Part shown: piece by piece, positions 41,163 through 49,706 of the stretch
Layout: every line of letters begins with the position of its first letter
Numbering within the stretch: the first letter of the stretch is position 1
Assembly: GCF_030813005.1 (NCBI RefSeq)
Contig: NZ_JAUSTU010000001.1
Location: 1-64,000, forward strand
Origin: Robertmurraya andreesenii
GTDB lineage: Bacteria > Bacillota > Bacilli > Bacillales > Cytobacillaceae
DNA length: 64,000 nucleotides
Direction: 5' to 3'
Translations under genes and position numbers: made by a program
The notes under the pieces: model-generated
What the model saw: only the letters and a program-made list of their open reading frames with translations
What the model was told of the DNA's origin: nothing
The model's database searches: none

Positions 41163-41387
41163 TTAAGAAAACAATATTTCAATATATGATGAAATGAGAA
41201 GAATGGTCACCAATACATTAATCGTTCTAAAAACCTTTGGTTGCCGTTCTTCAGGGATTTCTTTTTGTAAACAAAGGGAATTTGTGAGTTTATTAATATT
41301 AAATAATATAAAAATAGCAAAAATTATAAATATGGAGATGATCACCAAATCCCTCCTTGTTGGGACAATTTTTCTTTTCACAACCAT
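41163..41387 (-). CDS. Small two-TM membrane protein, unknown
   Basis: A 74-residue protein with a basic N terminus (MVVKRKIVPTRRD) and two TM helices (about 14-34 and 53-73). The ribosome site of ATG 41387 is weak; an ATG at 41435 gives a longer version. The stop of the upstream DUF3267 gene is 50 bp away on the same strand, so the two may be co-transcribed. Possibly a YhaK-type positional equivalent, but I cannot show that. Confidence 0.6.
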   Translation of the reverse strand: MVVKRKIVPTRRDLVIISIFIIFAIFILFNINKLTNSLCLQKEIPEERQPKVFRTINVLVTILLISSYIEILFS

Positions 41388-41437
41388 ATCAAATTTTCTC
41401 TGAAAAGGAAAGTGTAGTTGAGAAGAAAATCTCATTC

Positions 41438-42010
41438 CTACATGTTTCGTACTTGATGATGGTGGATCAATATTTCAAAGCCATCATCATTTTCCTCTAT
41501 AAATGCTGCCTTAGGTGCTTTAAGGATATTCAAACCGTAGGCAATATCAGGCACAGAAAGTCCAATTTGATAAGCCATTAAAATAGCAAAATAGTGTACA
41601 TAATGCGGAAATAAGAAACAGCTAACAGCTAAAAGGATTGTAATGGATATAAAAGGCAAAAACAAAGCGAACAGAAACAATGGCTTCGAGATCGGCTCAT
41701 GTACTTTTACTTCGATAAATGGGTAAACTCCGTATTTCCATTCAATTCTTTTCCTTATCTTTGAACCAAGATGAGCTACAGGCAAGTAATGTAACAGCTT
41801 ATGAAGAGGGTACATCAAAATGATTCCGAAAATGAATAAGACGAATTGATTATCATAAAGCTCATTAGGAGCAAAAAAATAAGAAAGTGGAATATAGAGT
41901 ATAATAAAGGTGAGCAACATCGTAATTAGTGAAAGAATAAACATTCTTTGGGAACCATATTGCTTTGAGTAATTAACCGTTTTCCAGCAATTCAAGATAT
42001 CATCCTCCAT
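41438..42010 (-). CDS. DUF3267 membrane protein, YhaJ-like
   Basis: A 190-residue protein with four TM helices and the HKLLHYLPV motif (about 71-79), an HExxH-like pair without the Glu that is typical of DUF3267 putative metalloproteases. Its position between prsA and yhaI matches B. subtilis yhaJ. Catalytic activity is unproven. Confidence 0.72.
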   Translation of the reverse strand: MEDDILNCWKTVNYSKQYGSQRMFILSLITMLLTFIILYIPLSYFFAPNELYDNQFVLFIFGIILMYPLHKLLHYLPVAHLGSKIRKRIEWKYGVYPFIEVKVHEPISKPLFLFALFLPFISITILLAVSCFLFPHYVHYFAILMAYQIGLSVPDIAYGLNILKAPKAAFIEENDDGFEILIHHHQVRNM

Positions 42011-42199
42011 CAGGAGCTACCTGAGCTTCTTTTACACGTAAAAGTCATTCATTTACTCACTTAAGATACTTTACGATGAAAGGATGAAAAAATCAATAGG
42101 AAATCGTATTACATTTTTAGCTAGATTTTTGCAAAAAATAAGCGAAAGATAGACGCTTTATTATACTAATTTTAACTACATTTTGAAAGAGGATCCACT

Positions 42200-42535
42200 A
42201 TGAATTTAGATGTCTTATTAGAAAAGATCAATCGTCTTGAATTTCATCAATCGCTTCTATTAAAAATGATCGTGGATAGCGAGGATCATTTTTATCGGAT
42301 GATCATCGAAAAATCATTAACGGAACAGGATTTGAAACAATTCTACCAGAGCTGTGACGAGCTAACTGTTGCTTTAGAAGAGCAAAAAGCGGAGGGATTT
42401 GTCAATTTTGAGCCACTTTTCCAAAAATTCAAAGCAGCTCTACACCCAAACCTCATCGCAGAAGAAGTCGTTCATGCCTGTCTCCGCCAACAGCTATATC
42501 GGCCTCTCATGTTAGAGTTTCGAAAATTCATTTAA
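42200..42535 (+). CDS. yhaI: YhaI-like DUF1878 protein
   Basis: A 111-residue helical protein (LEKINRLEFHQSLLLKMIVD, LIAEEVVHACLRQQLYRPLM). It is convergent with and 1 bp from the hpr gene end, as yhaI is near hpr in B. subtilis. Function is unknown. ATG 42200 follows GAAAGAGGA. Confidence 0.88.
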   Translation: MNLDVLLEKINRLEFHQSLLLKMIVDSEDHFYRMIIEKSLTEQDLKQFYQSCDELTVALEEQKAEGFVNFEPLFQKFKAALHPNLIAEEVVHACLRQQLYRPLMLEFRKFI

Positions 42536-42536
42536 G

Positions 42537-43109
42537 CTAGACACATTCCTTGGTAGAAGGCTTCTTTTTGAGCTTCCCATCCTCGTCGTTGAATTCATTT
42601 TCAATATTTTCAAAGGACTTTTCAAAAATTTCCATGAAATCATCGCCATAGATATTACGAACAATCGCCATCATTTCGACGATTTCTGGAAATTTCCCAT
42701 ATAGGCTTTTTAATGGCATTGCCCCAGAGAATACAGCATTCTTTTCTGGGTCATAGGTTTCCATTAGATTTAGTAAAATTTCTTCCCCTTTTTCAGTAAG
42801 CTGAATGTATGTGTTTCGTTTATCGTTTTCCTTCTTAGAAAAATTCAAAAGTCCTCTTTCCTCGAGTTTTTTCGAGAAATTAAATGCGGTAGATACATGC
42901 ATAACACCGAATTTAGCCACATCTGAAATAGATGCTCCATTCAAATGGTAAGCAATCCAAAGGATATGGTGTTCATTAATATTCAGGTCAGCTGGCTTAA
43001 TCCATTGCTGCCAATCCTTTTCAATCGACTTCCATAAGGCTTTGCTTAATTGTGCAATTCTTTGACTAAAAATCATAGCTTCTTTCATTGAATAATGTTT
43101 CTCTGTCAT
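42537..43109 (-). CDS. scoC: Transition-state regulator ScoC (Hpr), MarR family
   Basis: A 190-residue MarR-type winged helix (DVAKFGVMHVSTAFNFSKKLEERGL about 60-84; RNTYIQLTEKGEEIL about 98-112). In B. subtilis ScoC represses protease, sporulation and peptide-transport genes. The first residues (MTEKHYSMKEAMIFSQRIAQLSKALW) match the Hpr pattern. It lies next to yhaI as in B. subtilis. The 5' region is very AT-rich. Confidence 0.93.
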   Translation of the reverse strand: MTEKHYSMKEAMIFSQRIAQLSKALWKSIEKDWQQWIKPADLNINEHHILWIAYHLNGASISDVAKFGVMHVSTAFNFSKKLEERGLLNFSKKENDKRNTYIQLTEKGEEILLNLMETYDPEKNAVFSGAMPLKSLYGKFPEIVEMMAIVRNIYGDDFMEIFEKSFENIENEFNDEDGKLKKKPSTKECV

Positions 43110-43489
43110 CCCCTAAATTCCCCCGATTTTATTTTTCTTACTATTCATTATGCCAATAAAACAAAAAGAAATAAAGATAAAAAATACTAAATTTTTAGAA
43201 ATTTATTTATAAAGTTTGTATAACAAAGGTACATGAGTTGAAAAAAATCCTTAAAAATATTTCGAGTTTAGAAGAAGAATTTTTATAATATATTACTTTT
43301 CTGTGTTTTATTTAAAAATCCTTCAATTTTTTCAAAAAAGTTTTATAAGAAATTGAAAGATTTATTATTAATGGAAAAATAATATTCTTTTGCTCTAATG
43401 GGTTAAAGCTTTTCTATCTTTTCATAGGAGGGACTTTTTCGCATATAGATGAAGTAAGACTTTTTTTGCAGTGTCTTCAGGAGGAGTGA
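43110..43489. other. AT-rich regulatory region upstream of scoC
   Basis: About 380 bases with A and T tracts. It contains AATAATATT (43378-43386), which fits the published ScoC box RATAnTATY, but such a degenerate match is expected by chance in DNA this AT-rich. No credible ORF is seen. Confidence 0.5.
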
Positions 43490-43687
43490 GTGGGATTGGC
43501 TAGTACTATTTTTTGGATATTTGTTGTAGGGATCGGATTATTTATTGGAGCCTTATTCAATGCTATGTCAGTAAAAAAACCCGGATTTTATCCTCCAAAG
43601 AGAGTATTAAAAAGGCGGGCGGTTTTACTTGCGGCTTTGGGGAGTATTAGTTTTTTATTGGGGATGCTGTTATCCGCATTTAAATGA
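43490..43687 (+). CDS. Small two-TM membrane protein, unknown
   Basis: A 65-residue protein with TM helices at about 5-25 and 45-63 and a basic loop (KKPGFYPPKRVLKRRA) between. GTG 43490 is 5 nt after AGGAGG; TTG 43496 is an alternative. I do not recognise the family. Confidence 0.65.
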   Translation: MGLASTIFWIFVVGIGLFIGALFNAMSVKKPGFYPPKRVLKRRAVLLAALGSISFLLGMLLSAFK

Positions 43688-43710
43688 AGGCATATTTTTC
43701 ATGCAAACAG

Positions 43711-43736
43711 CAAAAAAAGAACCCAATCGGGTTCTC
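43711..43736 (-). terminator. Terminator of trpP
   Basis: On the minus strand AGAACCC-GATT-GGGTTCT followed by TTTTTTT. Confidence 0.93.
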
Positions 43737-43740
43737 CTTA

Positions 43741-44268
43741 TTAACTGCTGACTGTTTGGTTTGTAAGCTTTGTTCTCTTGACAATGGTAAGGGCCACTGG
43801 ATAAAGGACAACCATGGCAACCGTATTAGCGACAGCTGCTGGTAATACAACACCTGCGAAAAGAGCTGCGAATGGTCCTGGCAGACCGACAATGATAGCG
43901 GCAGACCCTAGGAATACAAAGCCAGATACAATGGTTCCCAGTGCTGTTAACACCGCAATACTAACAATATTGGTACGGTATTTCTTTAATGCTAGGAATA
44001 AAGCAAAAAAGATAAAGGCTGTTATCGGCTTATCGATAATGTTTGGGATAAGACCCATTGGAAAAGTCGTTGTTAACCCTGAGATAATACCTGTTACCAA
44101 GCTTAAGAGCAAAATGCTCTTCCCATCTGGGAACAAAACAATCCCTAAGAACATCATCGCCAGCATCATGTCCGGCTTCATTCCAAACACGATTCCGGGC
44201 ATAACCGCATGTAAGACAGCACCCATACCAACGAGCAGGGCTAACGCAACCAAATTTTTTGTTCTCAT
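43741..44268 (-). CDS. trpP: Tryptophan transporter TrpP
   Basis: A 175-residue membrane protein with five or six TM helices, matching B. subtilis TrpP (YhaG): LLVGMGAVLHAVMPGIVFGMKPD near the start and FPMGLIPNIIDKPITAF in the middle. It imports tryptophan. The mRNA around its start is full of GAG/UAG triplets, as expected for translational control by TRAP. Confidence 0.92.
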   Translation of the reverse strand: MRTKNLVALALLVGMGAVLHAVMPGIVFGMKPDMMLAMMFLGIVLFPDGKSILLLSLVTGIISGLTTTFPMGLIPNIIDKPITAFIFFALFLALKKYRTNIVSIAVLTALGTIVSGFVFLGSAAIIVGLPGPFAALFAGVVLPAAVANTVAMVVLYPVALTIVKRTKLTNQTVSS

Positions 44269-44316
44269 TTCTCATCTCTCCTCAGCTATTCTAACTTTTT
44301 CTTTCGCTTCTCCTAC
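44256..44316 (-). promoter_or_regulatory. TRAP-binding-type GAG/UAG repeats over the trpP start
   Basis: On the minus strand the 60 nt covering the ribosome site and start codon contain TAG, GAG, three AAG, TAG, TAG, then GAG, GAG, GAG and GAG, mostly spaced by 0-4 nt. In B. subtilis TRAP bound to such repeats blocks trpP translation when tryptophan is high. Confidence 0.75.
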
Positions 44317-44352
44317 AGTGCACTCATTGCCTGCAGCGATCAGCTTGCTACT

Positions 44353-44361
44353 ATTATATCA
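44353..44361 (-). promoter_or_regulatory. Extended -10 promoter of trpP
   Basis: On the minus strand TGA-TATAAT (TATAAT at 44358-44353) gives an extended -10. No good -35 is seen at normal spacing. Confidence 0.55.
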
Positions 44362-44398
44362 TAAAAAGTCAACTAGTAAAGTTGAAGAATTCTGATAA

Positions 44399-45469
44399 TT
44401 AACGGTAGGTTTTCATAAATTCTGCCAATCTCTGCACATGTTCAAGAGGAACTGCGTTATAGATCGACGCACGGCAGCCACCGACGGAACGATGTCCGTT
44501 CAGGCCAATAAAACCTTGTTTCTTTGCTGCATCTAAGAAATTTTTTGTGTCATCCTCAGTAGGAAGAGTAAAGGTTACGTTCATGTTCGAACGGCTTTCC
44601 TTGCTCGCATGTCCCTTAAAGAAACCATCGCTCTCATCGATTGCATCGTAAAGATATTTTGCTTTTTCAATATTCTTTCTCTCTAGGGCTGCTAGACCGC
44701 CTTCATTTTCCACCCAATCGAGCACTAATTTTAATAAATAGATCGCAAAGGTAGGGGGCGTGTTATAAAGAGAATTATTTTTACTAAAGGTTTGGTAATT
44801 CAGCATCGTTGGTAGATGATCTAGAGGCTCACTAATCAAATCCTTTTTAACGATGACAACCGTCACCCCTGATGGTCCGAGATTCTTTTGGGCACCGGCG
44901 TATATCAGTCCAAACTTGCTAATATCCAGTGGTCTACTAAGAATATCACTGGACATATCGGCGATCAGCGGAACTTTAAGGTCAGGGAAGGACTGCCATT
45001 GGGTGCCGTAAATTGTATTGTTAGATGTAATATGAAGGTATGCGGCATCTTCCTGTAACAAATCCAAATCAAGTTGAGGAATAGAACGATAATTTTCCTC
45101 TTTTGTTGAAGCAAGGATTTTCGTGTTCCCAACCTTTTGCGCTTCCTTAAGCGCCTTTTCTGACCAAGCGCCTGTAAGGACATAGTAGCCAGTCTTATCT
45201 TCTGATAATAAATTCATCGGCACCATGGAAAATTGTAGACTTGCACCGCCTTGCACGAAGAGAATTTCGTAGTTGTCAGGAATTTGGAGAAGTTTTCGCA
45301 ATTGGCTTTGCGCACTGTTATGTACTTCTTCATAATCCTTGCTGCGATGGCTCAACTCCATAACAGACATGCCAGTTCCGTTGAAATTTAGCAAATGCTT
45401 CTGTGCTTCCAGCAATACTACTTCAGGAAGAGCGGCTGGTCCAGCATTAAAATTGAATGCTCTACTCAT
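44399..45469 (-). CDS. serC: Phosphoserine aminotransferase SerC
   Basis: A 356-residue class V PLP enzyme converting 3-phosphohydroxypyruvate to phosphoserine (serine biosynthesis, also pyridoxal phosphate synthesis). The cofactor Lys is in YAGAQKNLGPSG (about 194); the N terminus reads FNFNAGPAALPE and the C terminus NGHRSVGGCRASIYNAV. ATG 45469 is 9 nt after GGAGG; the ORF extends 9 nt further upstream to a TTG. Confidence 0.96.
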   Translation of the reverse strand: MSRAFNFNAGPAALPEVVLLEAQKHLLNFNGTGMSVMELSHRSKDYEEVHNSAQSQLRKLLQIPDNYEILFVQGGASLQFSMVPMNLLSEDKTGYYVLTGAWSEKALKEAQKVGNTKILASTKEENYRSIPQLDLDLLQEDAAYLHITSNNTIYGTQWQSFPDLKVPLIADMSSDILSRPLDISKFGLIYAGAQKNLGPSGVTVVIVKKDLISEPLDHLPTMLNYQTFSKNNSLYNTPPTFAIYLLKLVLDWVENEGGLAALERKNIEKAKYLYDAIDESDGFFKGHASKESRSNMNVTFTLPTEDDTKNFLDAAKKQGFIGLNGHRSVGGCRASIYNAVPLEHVQRLAEFMKTYR

Positions 45470-45620
45470 TTTTAACAACCTCCATATTTTTCTGCTTTAA
45501 AGAATTAAAGATACTATGTGATTCATTCTACATAAATCGGTATGGAGTGTAAATGATAAAAGTTGAACATTTCGAAAATTTGTTTGGAGATAGGCTATGT
45601 AAAAATACGAAGTTTATCTT

Positions 45621-45691
45621 AGCCTTTTAGCTGTACGTGAACGGGTTTTATTCGGTACGAAAACTCTCGTGAACGTGCACCTATAAGGCGG
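45621..45691 (+). repeat. 71-bp palindromic repeat, copy A
   Basis: The core GAACGGGTTTTATTCGGTAC is shared with copies B and C. Outer arms (CCTTTTAGCTGTACGT and ACGTGCACCTATAAGG) pair imperfectly. It contains two direct copies of CGTGAACG. It lies in the serC-hit intergenic region. Confidence 0.88.
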
Positions 45692-45697
45692 AATATA

Positions 45698-45730
45698 TAT
45701 AAAAGCCTCCCAGCTCATGCTGAAAGGCTT
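45698..45730 (-). terminator. Terminator of hit
   Basis: On the minus strand AAGCCTTTCAGC and GCTGGGAGGCTT form a 12-bp stem with a 4-nt loop, then TTTAT. Confidence 0.85.
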
Positions 45731-45735
45731 TAGTT

Positions 45736-46155
45736 TTATAAATTTTGCTTGATTTCCTTTGCCATGTTTTGATAGTCTTCTGGGGTATAATCGCTCTGAT
45801 GAGTTTTCCAGACAGCACCAAAGCCGTCACCCTCACCATATCGGGGAAGAAGATGCAAATGGAAATGGAACACCGATTGTCCGGCTTTTTCTCCATTGTT
45901 GTTGACAAGGTTCATTCCAATTGGGTTATAGGTTGTTTTTAAAGCATTGGCGATCTTCGGCACTACCTCAAAGATTTGCTGGGCAACCTCAGGTGTTAGC
46001 TCATAAACATTTTCCTTATGTACCTTAGGAATAACAAGGGTATGTCCTTTCGTTACCTGGCTAATATCAAGGAATGCAACAACATGCTCATTTTCAAAAA
46101 CTTTGGCTGATGGAATTTCTCCATTAACAATCTTACAGAAAATACAATCGCTCAT
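45736..46155 (-). CDS. hit: HIT-family nucleotide-binding hydrolase Hit
   Basis: A 139-residue histidine-triad protein. The motif HFHLHLLPR (about 96-104) provides the active-site histidines; a zinc-like CIFCKI lies at residues 4-9. The family hydrolyses nucleoside phosphoramidates or related compounds. ATG 46155 follows GGAG. It is divergent from ecsA, as hit is in B. subtilis. Confidence 0.93.
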   Translation of the reverse strand: MSDCIFCKIVNGEIPSAKVFENEHVVAFLDISQVTKGHTLVIPKVHKENVYELTPEVAQQIFEVVPKIANALKTTYNPIGMNLVNNNGEKAGQSVFHFHLHLLPRYGEGDGFGAVWKTHQSDYTPEDYQNMAKEIKQNL

Positions 46156-46259
46156 TTTCAGACTCCTCTCGAGTATTTTAGAATATTTTACCACAAGCGA
46201 GAGGCAAAGAGAACAGGATGAAGCTGCGCAGTCATAGCGATTGACTTATTAGTCCAAAA

Positions 46260-46302
46260 AAGTGGAACAGGCAGGATTCCTCTTGAATCCCGCCTGTCCC
46301 TT
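46260..46302. other. Strong hairpin in the hit-ecsA region
   Basis: GGAACAGGCAGGATTC and GAATCCCGCCTGTCC pair with few mismatches. On the minus strand it is followed within 3 nt by TTTTTT, so it looks like a terminator for minus-strand transcription arriving from 46303-46640, a stretch with no intact gene. Confidence 0.6.
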
Positions 46303-46318
46303 TGAAGGGGAAATGCTT

Positions 46319-46640
46319 CTTGTTCATTCGGGTATCTTCCCTTTGATAAACACCTCATTTGCATGAATGTTATCTAATGAGAAATCGATCCATTGTCCAA
46401 GCGTACCATCCCCTTATTCCTTATAGGTTTCACAACTTATAAAGCGGGTAGATAGCCTTTAGCGAACACCCCATTTATTTATAAAATGGTTTACAGATCT
46501 AGGTTAGTGAACTAAATAGTCCAATACAACCATCCCCTTATTGGAACGTTTGAAGCTTATTTTCAATGGTTATTGCCTGCGACAGACATCCCATTTTTAA
46601 CTTGGTTTTCCCCTTCGAATATTATCATGTCCAGACTACA
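46319..46640 (-). pseudogene. Decayed ~120-bp repeats, possible relic of a repetitive coding region
   Basis: Matching blocks recur at 116-124 bp spacing: on the plus strand CACCTCATTT, CACCCCATTT and CATCCCATTT (46351, 46467, 46587) and ACCATCCCC (46405, 46529). Read on the minus strand, one block (46413-46324) encodes 29 open residues ending NEVFIKGKIPE-stop, and the next gives NGVFAKGYLPAL-stop. The reading frames are broken, so any original protein is lost. The family is unknown. Confidence 0.4.
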
Positions 46641-46706
46641 AAAAAATATGTGCGATTTTTAATTTTTTCTCTTTTTTCTCTTTAATATTTATTTTTGATT
46701 AATAAA

Positions 46707-46777
46707 CCGCCTTATATGTGTACGTTCACGAGAGTTTTCGTACCGAATAAAACCCGTTCACGCACACATATAAGGCT
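46707..46777 (-). repeat. 71-bp palindromic repeat, copy B (inverted relative to A and C)
   Basis: In reverse complement it has the same core as copy A plus GAAAACTCTCGTGAACG. Outer arms GCCTTATATGTGTGCGT and ACGTACACATATAAGGC pair over 17 bp with one G-U. It ends about 110 bp before ecsA. Confidence 0.9.
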
Positions 46778-46886
46778 AATAAACAAAGCGCTATATGCTA
46801 AATATTTCACAACCGTATCGTATTTCTATTTTTTAGAAGTGCAATTTGTTAAAATGAAACTAACTACATTTGGGAGTTGTTGTTGA

Positions 46887-47627
46887 ATGAGTTTGCTGGA
46901 AATCAAAGAGATCACGGGTGGTTACACAAGAAACCCCGTTCTAAAAAATGTTTCTTTTGAAGTGAATGAAAATGAAATAGTCGGTCTCATTGGCTTAAAT
47001 GGAGCAGGAAAAAGCACAACCATCAAGCATGTTATCGGTTTAATGGAGCCGCATAAAGGTGAGATCAGCATTAATGGAAGGACGTTTCAGGAGGACAAGG
47101 AGGCCTATCGAAAACAGTTTACGTTCGTTCCGGAAACCCCCATTCTATACGATGAGCTAACGCTGGACGAGCATTTATCAATGACGGCAATGGCCTATGG
47201 GCTTGACAAGAAAATTTTTGAGGAGCGAAAGCAGGTTCTCTTGAAGGAATTTCGAATGCAAAAGCGGTTGAAATGGTTCCCAGCCCATTTTTCGAAGGGG
47301 ATGAAACAAAAGGTCATGATCATGTGTGCATTTCTTGTACAGCCAAGTCTTTACATCGTAGATGAGCCTTTTGTTGGTCTCGATCCTCTCGGTATCCAAT
47401 CCTTGCTTGATCTGATGAAAAAAATGAAGGAAGCTGGGGCAGGAATTCTCATGTCGACACATATTTTGGCAACTGCGGAGCGCTATTGTGATCGTTTTGT
47501 GATTTTGCATGAGGGTAGTGTGCGGGCAAAAGGGACTTTAAAGGATTTGCAGGAGCAATTTTCGATGCCAAATGCGACGTTAGATGATTTATATATTCAG
47601 TTGACAAAGGAAGAAGACTATGTTTGA
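46887..47627 (+). CDS. ecsA: EcsA, ABC transporter ATP-binding protein
   Basis: A 246-residue ATPase with Walker A GLNGAGKST (about 37-45), signature FSKGMKQK (about 134-141), Walker B LYIVDEPFVGLD and switch His in STHILAT. In B. subtilis EcsAB is needed for secretion, sporulation and competence, partly through the site-2 protease RasP. ATG 46887 follows GGGAG. It overlaps ecsB by 8 nt. Confidence 0.93.
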   Translation: MSLLEIKEITGGYTRNPVLKNVSFEVNENEIVGLIGLNGAGKSTTIKHVIGLMEPHKGEISINGRTFQEDKEAYRKQFTFVPETPILYDELTLDEHLSMTAMAYGLDKKIFEERKQVLLKEFRMQKRLKWFPAHFSKGMKQKVMIMCAFLVQPSLYIVDEPFVGLDPLGIQSLLDLMKKMKEAGAGILMSTHILATAERYCDRFVILHEGSVRAKGTLKDLQEQFSMPNATLDDLYIQLTKEEDYV

Positions 47628-48831
47628 TGAAAAGAGGCTCTGGAAGGAAAGAGTAGGTCGAACATTAAAGGAATTAAGCAGATATGGACGTTATATCTTT
47701 AATGGTCATGTTGTTATTGGCATGGTTTTCTTAATTGGTACAGCATCCTATTATTATCAAGGCTGGGTGCGAGGTTTGGAACAGGATTTTCCAGTGGCGG
47801 TTGTTATGGCTGTCCTGTTGGCTCTTTTGCTCACATTCAGTCCCATCTTTACCTTTCTAATGGAGGCGGATCGGATTTTTCTTATTCCGCTTGAAGAGAA
47901 ATTAAAGCCATATTTTCAACGATCGATGGTGGCAAGCTTTTTTATCCAATTGTACCTATTGATTGGGGGCCTTGCCATCCTGATGCCGATGTACGCACAG
48001 GTTCATAACAATGATTATGGAAGCTTTTTACCATTTCTGTTGATGATGTGTGTAGCTAAGGTGTTAAATCTTCTCATCCGCTGGCGCGTACAGTTTTACG
48101 TGAGTACGAATGTACATATGATTGATTCAATCATTCGCTATTTTATCAATGCAGTTTTTCTTTTTCTCTTGTTTTCGCATGCCCAGCTTTGGTTCATTCT
48201 TCCTGTTCTCTTCATTTGTGGAATGCTCTATCTGCTTTATTTTTCGCAAACAAAGCAAAAGGGTCTGAAATGGGAGTTCCTCATTGATCAGGAAGCAAAG
48301 CGAATGATGGCCTTTTACCGTTTAGCGAATTTATTTACGGATGTTCCGAAGCTAAAGGATAGGGTAAAGAGAAGAAAATGGCTTGATTGGGTATCCGGAT
48401 TCCTTAAATTTGAGCATAAAGGGGTCTATACCCATCTGTATGTCCATACATTCATTCGAGGTGGAGACTATCTCGGCCTTTTCATTAGATTAACGGTGAT
48501 TGGGATGCTGGTTCTTTTCTTCGTGGTGTATGGAAAGGGGCAGATTCTCTTTGTGCTATTGTTCTTATTTCTCACCGGCTTTCAGCTTATGCCACTATGG
48601 AATCACCATCAGAATAAAATATGGCTGCAGCTATATCCAATCGAAGAATCGTTCAGAGGGAATGCCTTTAAGAAAATCCTTACAATCATTTTAATGCTCC
48701 AGTCTATATTATTAGCCATTCCGATCTTTCTGAAAGAAGAATGGGCCGTTGGCTTTATCTCTATGGTCGCAGGGTTTGTATTTAGTTATTTATTTGTCTA
48801 TATTTATCATAAAAATAGGCTAAAAGCTTAA
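47620..48831 (+). CDS. ecsB: EcsB, ABC transporter membrane protein
   Basis: A 403-residue polytopic protein (about ten TM helices) with the EcsB start MFDEKRLWKERV and hydrophobic helices throughout; a soluble loop (about 220-270) is rich in basic residues (LKDRVKRRKWLDW). It is the permease partner of EcsA. A terminator follows. Confidence 0.92.
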   Translation: MFDEKRLWKERVGRTLKELSRYGRYIFNGHVVIGMVFLIGTASYYYQGWVRGLEQDFPVAVVMAVLLALLLTFSPIFTFLMEADRIFLIPLEEKLKPYFQRSMVASFFIQLYLLIGGLAILMPMYAQVHNNDYGSFLPFLLMMCVAKVLNLLIRWRVQFYVSTNVHMIDSIIRYFINAVFLFLLFSHAQLWFILPVLFICGMLYLLYFSQTKQKGLKWEFLIDQEAKRMMAFYRLANLFTDVPKLKDRVKRRKWLDWVSGFLKFEHKGVYTHLYVHTFIRGGDYLGLFIRLTVIGMLVLFFVVYGKGQILFVLLFLFLTGFQLMPLWNHHQNKIWLQLYPIEESFRGNAFKKILTIILMLQSILLAIPIFLKEEWAVGFISMVAGFVFSYLFVYIYHKNRLKA

Positions 48832-48860
48832 CTCCTTTCATAATGGAAAGGGGTTTTTTC
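48831..48860 (+). terminator. Terminator after ecsB
   Basis: CTCCTTTC and GAAAGGGG arms followed by TTTTTT. Confidence 0.85.
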
Positions 48861-48948
48861 ATAATATTGTTTTTAGAAAGTCTTTGATGAAACTAATCGC
48901 TCATGATTTCGTATTCTATGTATAGATTGGAAAAAGGATGTGACTTCC

Positions 48949-49674
48949 TTGAACGAATATGAGTTGAAAGTATTTGACGAGGTGCAGGAATGGAAAAGCA
49001 AGCTTCTCAAGCGTTCGAGTTTACTGAAAAGATTATCGAAAAAGGCCCAAGGAAAAATAAATGAAATCATACCTGAAAAAGCCCATCAGCTAATGACAGA
49101 TGGCATCAAAAACATGGTGAAGGCTACATTAACAGGTTCTGGACTTTTGACAAAAAATGAGGGCTATCGAAATGCTTCATTAGAGGAGAGGGATAATCAG
49201 CTCACCGAAAAGCTCGCTGCTTATCGAAAAACTGCCACAATTGAAGGCGCAGGAACAGGGGCAGGTGGGATTTTTCTTGGACTAGCCGATTTCCCATTAC
49301 TATTATCGATAAAAATGAAGTTCCTATTTGATGCAGCCTCGATCTATGGCTTTGATACAAGGGAATATGAAGAACGTCTCTTTATTCTCCATGTCTTTAA
49401 GCTTGCCTTCTCCAGCGAAGAAGAGAGAAAAGAAACCTTGGAATTCATCGAAAATTGGGAGGAGAGAAAAAGGGAAATTATCGATATGGACTGGAGAGTC
49501 TTCCAACAAGAATACCGTGATTATATCGACTTTGTTAAAATGCTGCAGCTTGTACCAGGAATTGGGGCGGTAGTAGGAGCCTATGCCAACTATAATCTAT
49601 TAGACCATTTGGGTGAGGTCGCCCAAAATGCTTATCGAATACGAATTTTAAAAGCCTTCCCAAAGCTCTATTAG
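48949..49674 (+). CDS. ecsC: EcsC-family protein
   Basis: A 241-residue member of the EcsC family, with the Gly-rich hydrophobic segment TIEGAGTGAGGIFLGLADFP (about 97-116) and PGIGAVVGAYANYNLLDHLG near the C terminus, both typical. Function is unknown; it is dispensable in B. subtilis. TTG 48949 fits the AAAGGA site; GTG 48940 is too close. It is separated from ecsB by a terminator. Confidence 0.9.
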   Translation: MNEYELKVFDEVQEWKSKLLKRSSLLKRLSKKAQGKINEIIPEKAHQLMTDGIKNMVKATLTGSGLLTKNEGYRNASLEERDNQLTEKLAAYRKTATIEGAGTGAGGIFLGLADFPLLLSIKMKFLFDAASIYGFDTREYEERLFILHVFKLAFSSEEERKETLEFIENWEERKREIIDMDWRVFQQEYRDYIDFVKMLQLVPGIGAVVGAYANYNLLDHLGEVAQNAYRIRILKAFPKLY

Positions 49675-49695
49675 AGCTCGTGGAAGGCTTCTTTC
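49655..49695. terminator. Bidirectional terminator between ecsC and yhaA
   Basis: GCCTTCC and GGAAGGC with inner AGCTC/GAGCT form a two-part stem overlapping the ecsC stop; a T-rich tract (TTCTTTCT) follows. Confidence 0.75.
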
Positions 49696-49706
49696 TGTCT
49701 TTTCTA

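Noticed and set aside
43378..43386. ScoC operator AATAATATT
   Set aside because: It matches the degenerate consensus, but the region is so AT-rich that chance matches are expected.
46695..46886. 63-residue ORF just before ecsA
   Set aside because: It lies on palindromic repeat copy B and ends at the ecsA start without its own ribosome site.
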